Below, piece after piece: positions 1-5,811 of a DNA stretch of 6,046 bases. A program made the translations under genes and the position numbers. Numbering within the stretch: the first letter of the stretch is position 1; every line of letters starts with the position of its first letter. The DNA is taken from assembly GCA_047638695.1 (NCBI GenBank), contig JBLINY010000191.1, positions 1-6,046 of the forward strand, read 5' to 3'. The notes below the pieces were generated by a model. That model had not been told where the DNA came from and searched no databases. It saw only the letters and a list, made by a program, of their open reading frames with translations. The stretch is from JAHECQ01 sp047638695 (GTDB taxonomy: Bacteria > Actinomycetota > Acidimicrobiia > Acidimicrobiales > SZUA-35).

Positions 1-37
1 AACAAACAACAATCTTCATCAAGTTCGTGCGTTCGGT

Positions 38-115
38 GACTCGCAGACCGCGCCTTCCTTGTCTCCCAGACGGTACTCCTTGTCTCCCAGACAGCACTTT
101 CCTTGTCTCCCAGAC
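38..115. repeat. Phased short dyad repeat array upstream of the sugar transferase
   Basis: The 11-mer GTCTCCCAGAC occurs exactly at 61-71, 82-92 and 105-115. A 9-of-11 match (GACTCGCAGAC) lies at 38-48. Start-to-start spacings are 23, 21 and 23 bases, about two helical turns each. The exact copies share a longer 16-base core beginning TCCTT. Each unit is a small dyad, GTCT-CCC-AGAC. The array ends just before the ribosome binding site of the transferase gene. Repeated, helically phased dyads next to a start resemble operator sites, but a selfish dispersed repeat or simple slippage product would look the same. The repeat is seen directly; any function is inferred. Confidence 0.85.
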
Positions 116-121
116 GGGGGA
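116..121 (+). promoter_or_regulatory. Ribosome binding site for the sugar transferase
   Basis: GGGGGA lies 8 bases before the GTG at 130. It directly abuts the third copy of the upstream repeat, so anything binding or folding there would affect translation initiation. This site is the main reason for preferring GTG 130 over TTG 103, which lies inside the repeat and has no Shine-Dalgarno of its own. Confidence 0.6.
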
Positions 122-129
122 CGTATACC

Positions 130-1728
130 GTGACCAGAGCGAGTGAGAGAGAGATGGCGGCGGTTTTGCGAATAACCCCAGGGACGTGGGCTCAACAGTT
201 GGCAGACCTCGTGGGCATCACCACGAGTTGGGTCGTCGCGTTTGCCCTGCTACCCGAGTTCATCGGCTCACTACCGCTCGGCAGCACTCGCTCCCTTTCC
301 AGCTCGCTCGTTCTCGTGGCCGTTGCCGTTCTCGTCACCTACCTCCTCCTCCGTCGAGGCGGCGTGTACGCCGGACGACCTACGATGCCCCGCACCGACG
401 AGATCTCGAAACTGTCCTATGCCGTGGCCAGCGCCGCAGCCGCCGCCGCCGTCTTTGCCGCCTTTCTCGACTGGCACATCGGAGCGAAAGAGCTCATCAT
501 CGGGGCGCTTCTCTCGTTCGGCATTCGGTCGGTCGGGCGTGGTCTCCTCCGAGATCTGCGCAGCACTGCCAGCACGTCGGATGGCACGGTGGTCGTTGGC
601 ACCGGGGGCGAGGCTGCTGACCTCTGTCAGCTCATCCTCGATCACCCCGAGGCCCGCATCGATCTTCTCGGCGTCATCGGCAATCACGATGTGGCCGAGC
701 GATTCGGGTTGGCAGAGTTCTGGCTCGGCCCGGCGGCCAGCGTCACCGAAATCATGCACAGCCACGGAGCCAAGATGGCCATCGTGACCACGTCGGGTTT
801 CCGTGCCCAACAGTTCAAGCAGATCGTCGATCAGTTGTTCAGCCATGGCTACGACGTACACCTCTCGACTGGCGTCACTCGGGTAAACCAGGGACGCATC
901 GCGACACGGTCGCTATCCCATGAGCCGCTCATCGTCGTCGCTCAACAGTCGAGCCGGCGATGGCAACGCGCAGCAAAGCGTCTCTTCGACATCGCTGCCT
1001 CCGCCATCCTGCTCATCCTGTTTGCACCCCTTCTGGCCCTCGTCGCCCTGGCAATCAAACTCGAGTCGAGGGGCCCGGTGTTTTTCCTGTCGCCTCGCCA
1101 TGGCCGCGGCGCCGAGTTCTTCCATATGTGGAAGTTCCGTTCGATGGATGCCGATGCCCATCAGCGCCGAGGCGAACTCGCGGAGATGAACGAGCGCACC
1201 GGTCCCCTCTTCAAGATTCCCAACGATCCGCGAATCACGCGGGTTGGCAAGTTCATCCGAGAAACATCGATCGACGAACTCCCACAGCTCATCAATGTGC
1301 TCAAGGGTGAGATGAGCCTGGTTGGGCCGCGTCCCGCCACTCCCGAAGAAGAGGATGCTTTCGCTGGCGACTACCGCTCGCGCTTCACGGTGCGGCCCGG
1401 TATCACCGGTCTCTGGCAGGTCGAGGCTCGCTCGAACGCTCAGTTCTCGGCCTACGAACGGCTTGACATGCACTACCTCGACAACTGGTCGCTCACGCTC
1501 GATTTTCGTATCATCCTGGCAACCGCCGAGCAGATCGCTGTCACCATGCTGATGCTCCCCCTCCGTCCGCTCGTGAGGGCCAGCGCGGTCGACAGCGTCG
1601 ATCTACGAGACGACGACGTGGTGATCGACTTGCGCCAACGTTTTGGCCAGGCGATGGCCAACCGCGAGAAACGGGCAAAGGAAGCCGGCGAGCAGATCAC
1701 ACAGAGCGAACCCTACTCTGCTGATTAG
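130..1728 (+). CDS. Membrane undecaprenyl-phosphate sugar-1-phosphate transferase (polyprenyl glycosylphosphotransferase, WbaP/CpsE/ExoY-like)
   Basis: Transfers a sugar-1-phosphate from a nucleotide sugar to undecaprenyl phosphate at the inner membrane, the first step of a lipid-linked polysaccharide repeat unit. From GTG 130 it is 532 residues, normal for the large class of the family. Four hydrophobic segments (about 24-44, 58-75, 96-113, 119-138) precede a soluble nucleotide-binding-like domain starting at TVVVGTGG (153-160). A long hydrophobic helix with a central Pro (about 285-310) leads into the catalytic bacterial sugar transferase domain: KFRSMD (335-340), DPRITRVGKFIRETS (366-380), the Asp-Glu pair at 382-383 in SIDELPQ, SLVGPRP (396-402) and RPGITGLWQV (422-431). 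The C terminus (about 485-532) is charged. TTG 103 would give 541 residues but sits in the repeat array. ATG 154 is another option. The sugar it transfers (often Gal, Glc or Fuc type) cannot be read from sequence. It converges on the FAD oxidoreductase gene. Confidence 0.95.
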   Translation: MTRASEREMAAVLRITPGTWAQQLADLVGITTSWVVAFALLPEFIGSLPLGSTRSLSSSLVLVAVAVLVTYLLLRRGGVYAGRPTMPRTDEISKLSYAVASAAAAAAVFAAFLDWHIGAKELIIGALLSFGIRSVGRGLLRDLRSTASTSDGTVVVGTGGEAADLCQLILDHPEARIDLLGVIGNHDVAERFGLAEFWLGPAASVTEIMHSHGAKMAIVTTSGFRAQQFKQIVDQLFSHGYDVHLSTGVTRVNQGRIATRSLSHEPLIVVAQQSSRRWQRAAKRLFDIAASAILLILFAPLLALVALAIKLESRGPVFFLSPRHGRGAEFFHMWKFRSMDADAHQRRGELAEMNERTGPLFKIPNDPRITRVGKFIRETSIDELPQLINVLKGEMSLVGPRPATPEEEDAFAGDYRSRFTVRPGITGLWQVEARSNAQFSAYERLDMHYLDNWSLTLDFRIILATAEQIAVTMLMLPLRPLVRASAVDSVDLRDDDVVIDLRQRFGQAMANREKRAKEAGEQITQSEPYSAD

Positions 1729-1748
1729 CGAGTACTGATTAGCGAGTA
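1721..1748. repeat. Perfect 14-bp tandem duplication over both convergent stop codons
   Basis: CTGATTAGCGAGTA occurs twice head to tail, at 1721-1734 and 1735-1748, with no mismatch. Copy 1 holds the TAG stop of the transferase (1726-1728). Copy 2 holds the TAA stop of the oppositely oriented oxidoreductase (TTA at 1739-1741). In a single-copy version the two stops would interlock in the bases TTAG. No terminator-like hairpin separates the genes. Confidence 0.95.
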
Positions 1749-3043
1749 GCGTCGAGCGCTCTCTGCGCTCCGTCTTCACCGCTGACGAACGACTGATCGG
1801 TCCAGTGCGGGCCCCACTCGCCGAACCGACCGACCGACTCGACGCCGATCGAGGCCAGATAGTCGTTCACTACCGGCAGACACTCGACTCGGTCGAGATC
1901 GAAAATGATGTTGGCGTGCGAAACGAGTCGTGCCTCGCTCACCAGGATTTCGTCGTCTTCGCGCAGGATCCCGCAACGCACAAGATCGAGCCGCGTCGGC
2001 TCGATCAGTTCTTGCGGATCAACATCGAGCGGTCGGTACTTGTCCGAGTAGTACAGCTCGGCTTGCACCGATCCGCAGCCATCGGGGGCGGTTCCCGGCG
2101 ACCACATGTGCGGATAACTGTTGCGCACCATGGTGAGGTCACGGTCGTAGAAGTAGGTCCAATGAGCGTCAGACAGGTCTTCACGAGCAACACCGATGTT
2201 AACCGTCACCACCTTGGTGTCGGCCAACTTCGAGGCAGCTTCACGGACGTCGCCCGGAGCGCTGGTGATCATCGCTACCAAGTCGGGAACCGGCATCGAC
2301 GACACCAGATGATCGAATGCGACGGTTTCGCCGTCGGCCAGTTCGAGCGTCTTGGCATCAGGGTCGACCGAGGTGACTCGTTTGTTCGACTCGATTGACG
2401 TCTCGGCCAACAAGGGGTCGATGAAAGTCTGGAAACCACCGGCGGTCGGATACCGGATCTCCGAGATGTAGTGCACGTCGGCGGGGTTGGGATCGAGGGC
2501 GCCCACCAGCATTTCGTGGAGATCGAGCTGGTACAGGCGCGGGCCCAGCCAATCGGTGCTCATTTGGCTGGCATGAGCGGTGTGGTATCGCTCGCCATAC
2601 TCCATGGGAAAGGTGCGGGCGAAGGTCTCACCGAAGCTAGCCAGCAACCATTCCTCGTAGTTCTTCAGGTGCTCGGCTGGCGGGTTGTTCTTCGCCGTCA
2701 CGTAGTCGTTGATGCAGTCCGCTACAATCGCCGGGGGCAGTCCATGCAAGTTCGCCTGCGCCGGGTGGGTAATCCAGTGGCCCTGCCAGAGGTTGTTCAC
2801 CGCTGCTTTGGTCGTGGTGATGCCCTCGACCGAGTCGTCGAGCATCTTCTTGAAGTCATCGTTGTCGGAGAACGAAAGATGCGGGCCTTCATCGAACCAG
2901 AAGCCGTTGCTCTCGAATGAACGGGTATGGCCGCCAGGATGCGCAGAGCCATCGAGCACTCGGTGCTGACGACCCTCGTTGCGCAGACGTCGGGAGGCGC
3001 CAAGGCCAGCCATGCCCGAGCCAACCACCACAATGTCACCCAT
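1739..3043 (-). CDS. FAD-dependent oxidoreductase, protoporphyrinogen-oxidase/amine-oxidase-like fold (polysaccharide cluster)
   Basis: Predicted soluble flavoprotein of 434 residues from ATG 3043. The N terminus MGDIVVVGSGMAG carries the Rossmann GxGxxG (G8, G10, G13) that binds the ADP part of FAD. An acidic residue (D31) ends the second strand, followed by PGGHTRSF (36-43) and FDEGPH (50-55), typical of the PPOX/UDP-galactopyranose-mutase superfamily. A YPTAGGF motif lies mid-protein. The end, GRFGEW followed by WTDQSFVSGE (405-423), looks like the C-terminal FAD-contact segment. Relatives with this architecture occur in polysaccharide clusters, usually annotated only as FAD-dependent or protoporphyrinogen oxidase-like; a heme role is unlikely here. 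It is the last gene of the - strand run, 57 bases after the SDR stop. The start is uncertain: GTG 3070 (443 residues) is in frame and nearer the Shine-Dalgarno. Substrate unknown; oxidation or ring isomerisation of the CDP-sugar made upstream is a guess. Confidence 0.85.
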   Translation of the reverse strand: MGDIVVVGSGMAGLGASRRLRNEGRQHRVLDGSAHPGGHTRSFESNGFWFDEGPHLSFSDNDDFKKMLDDSVEGITTTKAAVNNLWQGHWITHPAQANLHGLPPAIVADCINDYVTAKNNPPAEHLKNYEEWLLASFGETFARTFPMEYGERYHTAHASQMSTDWLGPRLYQLDLHEMLVGALDPNPADVHYISEIRYPTAGGFQTFIDPLLAETSIESNKRVTSVDPDAKTLELADGETVAFDHLVSSMPVPDLVAMITSAPGDVREAASKLADTKVVTVNIGVAREDLSDAHWTYFYDRDLTMVRNSYPHMWSPGTAPDGCGSVQAELYYSDKYRPLDVDPQELIEPTRLDLVRCGILREDDEILVSEARLVSHANIIFDLDRVECLPVVNDYLASIGVESVGRFGEWGPHWTDQSFVSGEDGAQRALDATR

Positions 3044-3080
3044 CTGCTGTCTCACCCATCTGCATGTCACCCATCTGCAT
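3035..3080 (-). repeat. Tandem triplication of the translation start region
   Basis: Read on the - strand, GCAGATGGGTGA occurs three times, in units covering 3080-3066, 3065-3051 and 3050-3035 (periods 15 and 16). The first two units differ only at their last base. The third begins with a different linker (ACA) and carries the start codon used for the FAD oxidoreductase. Because the total insertion is 31 bases, not a multiple of three, the ATGs of the first two units read in a different frame from the gene. Confidence 0.9.
3036..3074 (-). other. Possible 12-codon leader ORF overlapping the FAD oxidoreductase start
   Basis: ATG 3074 opens a short frame, MGDMQMGETADG, ending at TGA 3038-3036. 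This overlaps the oxidoreductase ATG (3043-3041). It has the best-placed Shine-Dalgarno in the area (GAAGGA, 8 bases away). If translated, its termination next to the gene start would allow translational coupling; otherwise it is an accidental by-product of the tandem duplication. It is probably not a functional peptide. Confidence 0.35.
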
Positions 3081-3082
3081 TG

Positions 3083-3088
3083 TCCTTC
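3083..3088 (-). promoter_or_regulatory. Displaced ribosome binding site before the FAD oxidoreductase
   Basis: GAAGGA on the - strand lies 8 bases from ATG 3074 (leader frame), 12 bases from GTG 3070 (gene frame) and 39 bases from ATG 3043, the start best supported by protein homology. Deleting the 31 bases of duplication would put it 8 bases from the genuine MGDIVVVG start, which suggests it was the original site for the gene. Confidence 0.6.
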
Positions 3089-3100
3089 GACAGCGCAGCC

Positions 3101-4015
3101 TCAGCCCGCCGAATAGTTGGCATCAAACCACGCCACCGTGTCGGCGATGCCGGTCTGTACAGAGAATATCGGCTCCCAGCCGAGTGATCTGAGGATGCTG
3201 TTATCGCCGGTGATTTCGTCAACTTCTTCTGCCGCCATCTCCCGTGCCCCGATGTCCAGCAAATGGGCTGCACCGGTGGCAGATCCGACGGCGTGAAGCA
3301 GATCGACCACTCGCACACTTTCGCCTGCGCAAACGTTCACCGCTCCGGTGACGTCGCTGTCGACGACCGTGGCAAACCCTCGCCCGATGTCGGCCGCATG
3401 CAGGTAGTCGCGCAACTGCGTTCCAGCAGTGGAAGGGAAACGATCGCCGTTCAACAACGAGACGATCGCAGCTGGCACCAGCCGGGTAGGCGCTTCACCC
3501 GGCCCGTAGACAAAGAAAATCCGACCCCACGCCACCGCCAGGTCGACCTCATCCGCAAAACCCGAAAGAAGATCCCAGGTGCGGGTCTTCGAAGCGCCGT
3601 ACCAGGTAGCGGGACGGCGTTCGGCCTGCTCGTCGTACCGGTCGAGGACCCACTCGTACTCCATACACGTTCCTGTGCCGACGAAGCGGCGAACGCCGAC
3701 CTCGGCCGAAACCCGTGCCATCTCGAGCGTTACCTCGGCCCAACGCAGATGCAGGGCTGCATCGGCTGATCGCCACTCGGCTGCGTTGACCCAGGCCAGA
3801 TGAAGAACGAACTCGGGCTGAACCGTTCGAATCAGGTCAGAAGCGACACCAGGGTCAAGCAAATCGGCGTGGTGCCATCGCACACCATCAATGAGCGGGT
3901 TGTCGGCCTCTGGTCGGCGGCTGGTGCCGTGAACCTCATGGCCTCTGGCCACGAGGTCGGCGGCAGCAAACCGCCCGACACAACCGGCAGCCCCGGTCAC
4001 CAGAACTCGAGCCAT
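3101..4015 (-). CDS. NAD(P)-dependent SDR sugar-nucleotide reductase/epimerase, probable CDP-4-keto-6-deoxyhexose reductase
   Basis: Extended short-chain dehydrogenase of 304 residues, the usual size for NAD-dependent epimerase/dehydratase proteins. The cofactor-binding GAAGCVG (GxxGxxG) is at 8-14. The catalytic set appears to be T116 in GTGTCMEY with Y139 and K143 in YGASK. GRIFFVYGPGE (164-174) and RDYLHAADI (202-210) are standard substrate-domain motifs. A GTCxEYxW stretch before YxxxK recalls the CDP-abequose/paratose synthase group, but I cannot separate reductase from epimerase by eye. It starts 3 bases after the cupin stop, with GGGAG about 7 bases upstream of its ATG, so the two are co-transcribed and probably coupled. 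Following a CDP-glucose 4,6-dehydratase and an RmlC-like cupin, the natural role is NAD(P)H reduction of the 4-keto group to finish a CDP-deoxysugar. The substrate is inferred from context. Confidence 0.85.
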   Translation of the reverse strand: MARVLVTGAAGCVGRFAAADLVARGHEVHGTSRRPEADNPLIDGVRWHHADLLDPGVASDLIRTVQPEFVLHLAWVNAAEWRSADAALHLRWAEVTLEMARVSAEVGVRRFVGTGTCMEYEWVLDRYDEQAERRPATWYGASKTRTWDLLSGFADEVDLAVAWGRIFFVYGPGEAPTRLVPAAIVSLLNGDRFPSTAGTQLRDYLHAADIGRGFATVVDSDVTGAVNVCAGESVRVVDLLHAVGSATGAAHLLDIGAREMAAEEVDEITGDNSILRSLGWEPIFSVQTGIADTVAWFDANYSAG

Positions 4016-4018
4016 TCG

Positions 4019-4558
4019 TCAGCTCCCGAGGCTCGAGAACAGCGGCCAGGTCCGATCCTTTTCACCGATAACCGACGGCTCGAGCGGCCAACCAGCGTCG
4101 AGAACAGGGTCGTCGAAGCGGATGCCGGTCTCTGCCTCGGGGGCCCAACCATGGTCGGTCAAGTACATCACCGTGGTGTTCGGCTCGAGCGTCTCGAAAC
4201 CGTGAGCAACGCCCTTTGGGACCCACAGAGCCGTTCGGTCGTCAGCCCGGAGTCGATGAACCTGTGTGGTGCCATAGGTAGGAGAGCCTTCGCGCTGATC
4301 GAAGAGCACATCGTGAACTTCGCCCGACAGGCAGAAGAAGATCTTCGTCTCACCGTGGGGAGCGTTCTGATACTTCAATCCGCGAAGTGTTCCCGCTTCC
4401 ACGCTGCGACTGATGTTCAGGTCCTGAAAGTCGAAATGTAGTCCGTGCTCGGCGAAGATCGGTGAGGAGAAGATTTTGCCGTACTGGCCCCGCTCGTCAC
4501 CAACCCACTCCGCCTCTATGGCGAAGGAGCCATCAACCGCCATAGGCGTTAGGTGCAC
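4019..4558 (-). CDS. RmlC-like cupin, divergent sugar-nucleotide epimerase with altered catalytic residue
   Basis: Protein of 179 residues with the full dTDP-4-dehydrorhamnose 3,5-epimerase (RmlC) layout: GDERG near 20-24, FQDLNIS (44-50), LRGLKYQ (58-64), GEVHDVLFD (79-87), VPKGVAHGF (113-121), MYLTDHGWAP (131-140), GIRFDDP (145-151) and EKDRTWP (166-172). In RmlC enzymes the motif reads RGLHYQ, with His as the catalytic base; here that residue is Lys62 (codon AAG). R59, K72, H119, Y132 and D168 are kept, while a usual Tyr is W138. It may use a CDP- rather than dTDP-4-keto sugar, or have lost or changed epimerisation. GTG 4558 is chosen because the N terminus (HLTPMAVDGSFAIE) matches the family's usual opening. 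This start overlaps rfbG by 10 bases. ATG 4543 is the alternative and would leave a 5-base gap. Confidence 0.88.
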   Translation of the reverse strand: MHLTPMAVDGSFAIEAEWVGDERGQYGKIFSSPIFAEHGLHFDFQDLNISRSVEAGTLRGLKYQNAPHGETKIFFCLSGEVHDVLFDQREGSPTYGTTQVHRLRADDRTALWVPKGVAHGFETLEPNTTVMYLTDHGWAPEAETGIRFDDPVLDAGWPLEPSVIGEKDRTWPLFSSLGS

Positions 4559-5673
4559 GTGATCTTTTCGTCGGGAACAACGAAGGTGTCAGCCGCCAGC
4601 TCGGCATCGGCGCCGGTTCGACGTGTTTGGTAGCGAGCGATCTGAGCGAGGGTCACGGTGCGGGCATCTTCGTCGGCTGCGTGCGCCTTGTACCACTCGG
4701 TGACCCACTCGAGTGTCTCTGGTAGCCCAAAGACTGGCCGCCAACCCAGACGGCTGGCGATCTTGGTGCAATCGAGGCGAAGGAACGTGTCTTCGTGGGG
4801 GTAGACCTTGCCGTCGAGGTCCCAGCCGACGCCGTCGCCCCAGGACTCGGCCAGCTTGTCGGCCAACCAGCCAACAGGCCGGATCTCATGGATGTCGGGT
4901 CCGACGTTCCAACCGCCGATGGCCCGATCGGGATCCTTGACCAGCCGTTCGGCCACGTTCATATAGGCGCTGAGCGGCTCGAGAACATGCTGCCACGGAC
5001 GTAGTGCGTAGGGCTCGCGAATAAGGAGTCGTTCGCCCGAAGCGAACGCCCGCATGAGATCAGGGATGAGGCGGAACTCGGACCAGTCACCGCCGCCGAC
5101 GACGTTTCCTGCGCGCACCGATGCGACAGCAAAACCCTCTTCGGGGGTGAGGAAACTCTGCGAGTAGGTGCGGATCGACAGCTCGGCCGCACCCTTCGAC
5201 GCCGAGTACGGATCGCGACCGCCGAGTTCGTCGGTCTCGCGGTAACCCCAGGTCCATTCCTTGTTTCGGTAGCATTTGTCGCTCGTGATCATGACGGCCG
5301 CACACGGCACGGCACGGAGGCGCAGGGCCTCGAGCACATTGGTGGTGCCCATCACGTTGGTCGAAATGGTCTCGGCCGGCTGCTGGTAGCTGCGGTGCAC
5401 CAGCGACTGAGCAGCCAGGTGGAAGACGATCTCGGCGTCAGAGTCTTCGAGCGCGGCGCTGACAGCGTCCAGGTCGCGAACATCGCCCCGACGGTCGGTG
5501 ATCAACTCGCCAATGCGAGCATCGTCGAAGAGACTGCCGCCTTCAGGAATTCCGTTCGAGAGACCGGTGACGTTGGCGCCCATACTGTGAAGCCACAGGG
5601 ACAGCCATGAACCCTTGAAGCCGGTGTGGCCGGTGACGAGAACTCGTTTGCCTTGCCAGAACTGTGGATCCAT
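4549..5673 (-). CDS. rfbG: CDP-glucose 4,6-dehydratase
   Basis: NAD-dependent SDR enzyme that converts CDP-D-glucose to CDP-4-keto-6-deoxy-D-glucose in the cytoplasm, the entry point to CDP-linked deoxysugars. Its 374 residues are slightly longer than usual because of a tail after about 350. The opening FWQGKRVLVTGHTGFKGSW is characteristic: TGHTGFKG (14-21) carries the cofactor glycines. Further marks are HLAAQSLV (85-92), TSDKCY (130-135) with the catalytic Thr-Asp-Lys region, Y156 and K160 in YSASK, RAGNVVGGGDW (187-197) and RPWQHVLEP (225-233). The GKR/FKGSW and GGGDW motifs separate it from dTDP-glucose dehydratase (RmlB). ATG 5673 has GAAAGG 8 bases upstream. Its end overlaps the next gene's GTG, so those two are probably coupled. 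The partner rfbF (glucose-1-phosphate cytidylyltransferase) is not in the window. Confidence 0.96.
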   Translation of the reverse strand: MDPQFWQGKRVLVTGHTGFKGSWLSLWLHSMGANVTGLSNGIPEGGSLFDDARIGELITDRRGDVRDLDAVSAALEDSDAEIVFHLAAQSLVHRSYQQPAETISTNVMGTTNVLEALRLRAVPCAAVMITSDKCYRNKEWTWGYRETDELGGRDPYSASKGAAELSIRTYSQSFLTPEEGFAVASVRAGNVVGGGDWSEFRLIPDLMRAFASGERLLIREPYALRPWQHVLEPLSAYMNVAERLVKDPDRAIGGWNVGPDIHEIRPVGWLADKLAESWGDGVGWDLDGKVYPHEDTFLRLDCTKIASRLGWRPVFGLPETLEWVTEWYKAHAADEDARTVTLAQIARYQTRRTGADAELAADTFVVPDEKITCT

Positions 5674-5681
5674 GTGGATTG

Positions 5682-5687
5682 CCTTTC
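5682..5687 (-). promoter_or_regulatory. Ribosome binding site for rfbG
   Basis: GAAAGG on the - strand is 8 bases before ATG 5673 and fixes the rfbG start. With the 178-base gap upstream, it makes rfbG the likely first gene of its own transcription unit, although no convincing -35/-10 pair is visible. Confidence 0.6.
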
Positions 5688-5700
5688 ACTACGTACGGGC

Positions 5701-5722
5701 GAGTACGCGCGGACGCGCACTC
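5701..5722. other. GC-rich imperfect dyad upstream of rfbG
   Basis: GCGCG (5707-5711) and CGCGC (5714-5718) form a perfect 5-bp inverted repeat around a 2-base centre. GAGT (5701-5704) and ACTC (5719-5722) extend it after a 2-base bulge. It lies 28-49 bases before the rfbG ATG, in the leader or promoter zone. The 2-base centre suits a DNA-binding dyad better than an RNA hairpin. In GC-rich DNA such a match may be chance. Confidence 0.3.
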
Positions 5723-5789
5723 CGACAACGCGAACCTATCGCCTTGTCATAACTGCGTCTCGGATCGGGCGATACGACCCCCAGCACCT

Positions 5790-5811
5790 ACCACCCACCC
5801 TAAGTGGTGGT
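5790..5811 (-). other. Weak hairpin between rfbC and rfbG
   Basis: ACCACC (5790-5795) and GGTGGT (5806-5811) can pair as a 6-bp stem around a 10-base loop. An alternative CCACC/GGTGG stem (5795-5799 with 5806-5810) has a 6-base loop. It lies 41 bases after the stop of the truncated rfbC. No T-run follows on the - strand, so it is at best a weak terminator or pause site. The rest of the gap (5674-5851) shows no gene, only a 12-codon Thr-rich frame at 5800-5838. Confidence 0.3.

Noticed and set aside
38..115. CRISPR array or replication-origin iterons
   Set aside because: Units are too short (11-16 bases) with 5-12-base gaps, so this is not CRISPR. No replication gene, AT-rich stretch or DnaA-type box is nearby to support an origin.
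913..1473. - strand open frame (186 codons) opposite the transferase catalytic domain
   Set aside because: Antisense to the most conserved part of the transferase and without protein-like features.
1754..1761. GAGCGCTC palindrome near the convergent stops as a terminator
   Set aside because: Only an 8-base perfect palindrome with no loop or T-run, and it lies within the oxidoreductase coding sequence.
1805..2398. Long + strand open frame (197 codons) opposite the FAD oxidoreductase
   Set aside because: Antisense shadow of the oxidoreductase. Its composition is rich in Arg, His and Val from reverse-complemented codons, and no motif is visible.
3800..4441. Long + strand open frame (213 codons) across the SDR/cupin junction
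   Set aside because: It is antisense to two well-supported enzymes with intact motifs, has no recognisable protein features, and is the kind of open shadow frame common in GC-rich DNA.
5690..5790. Sigma-70-like promoter before rfbG
   Set aside because: A TTGTCG with a 17-base spacer leads only to TACTCG, a poor -10. No pair is good enough to report.
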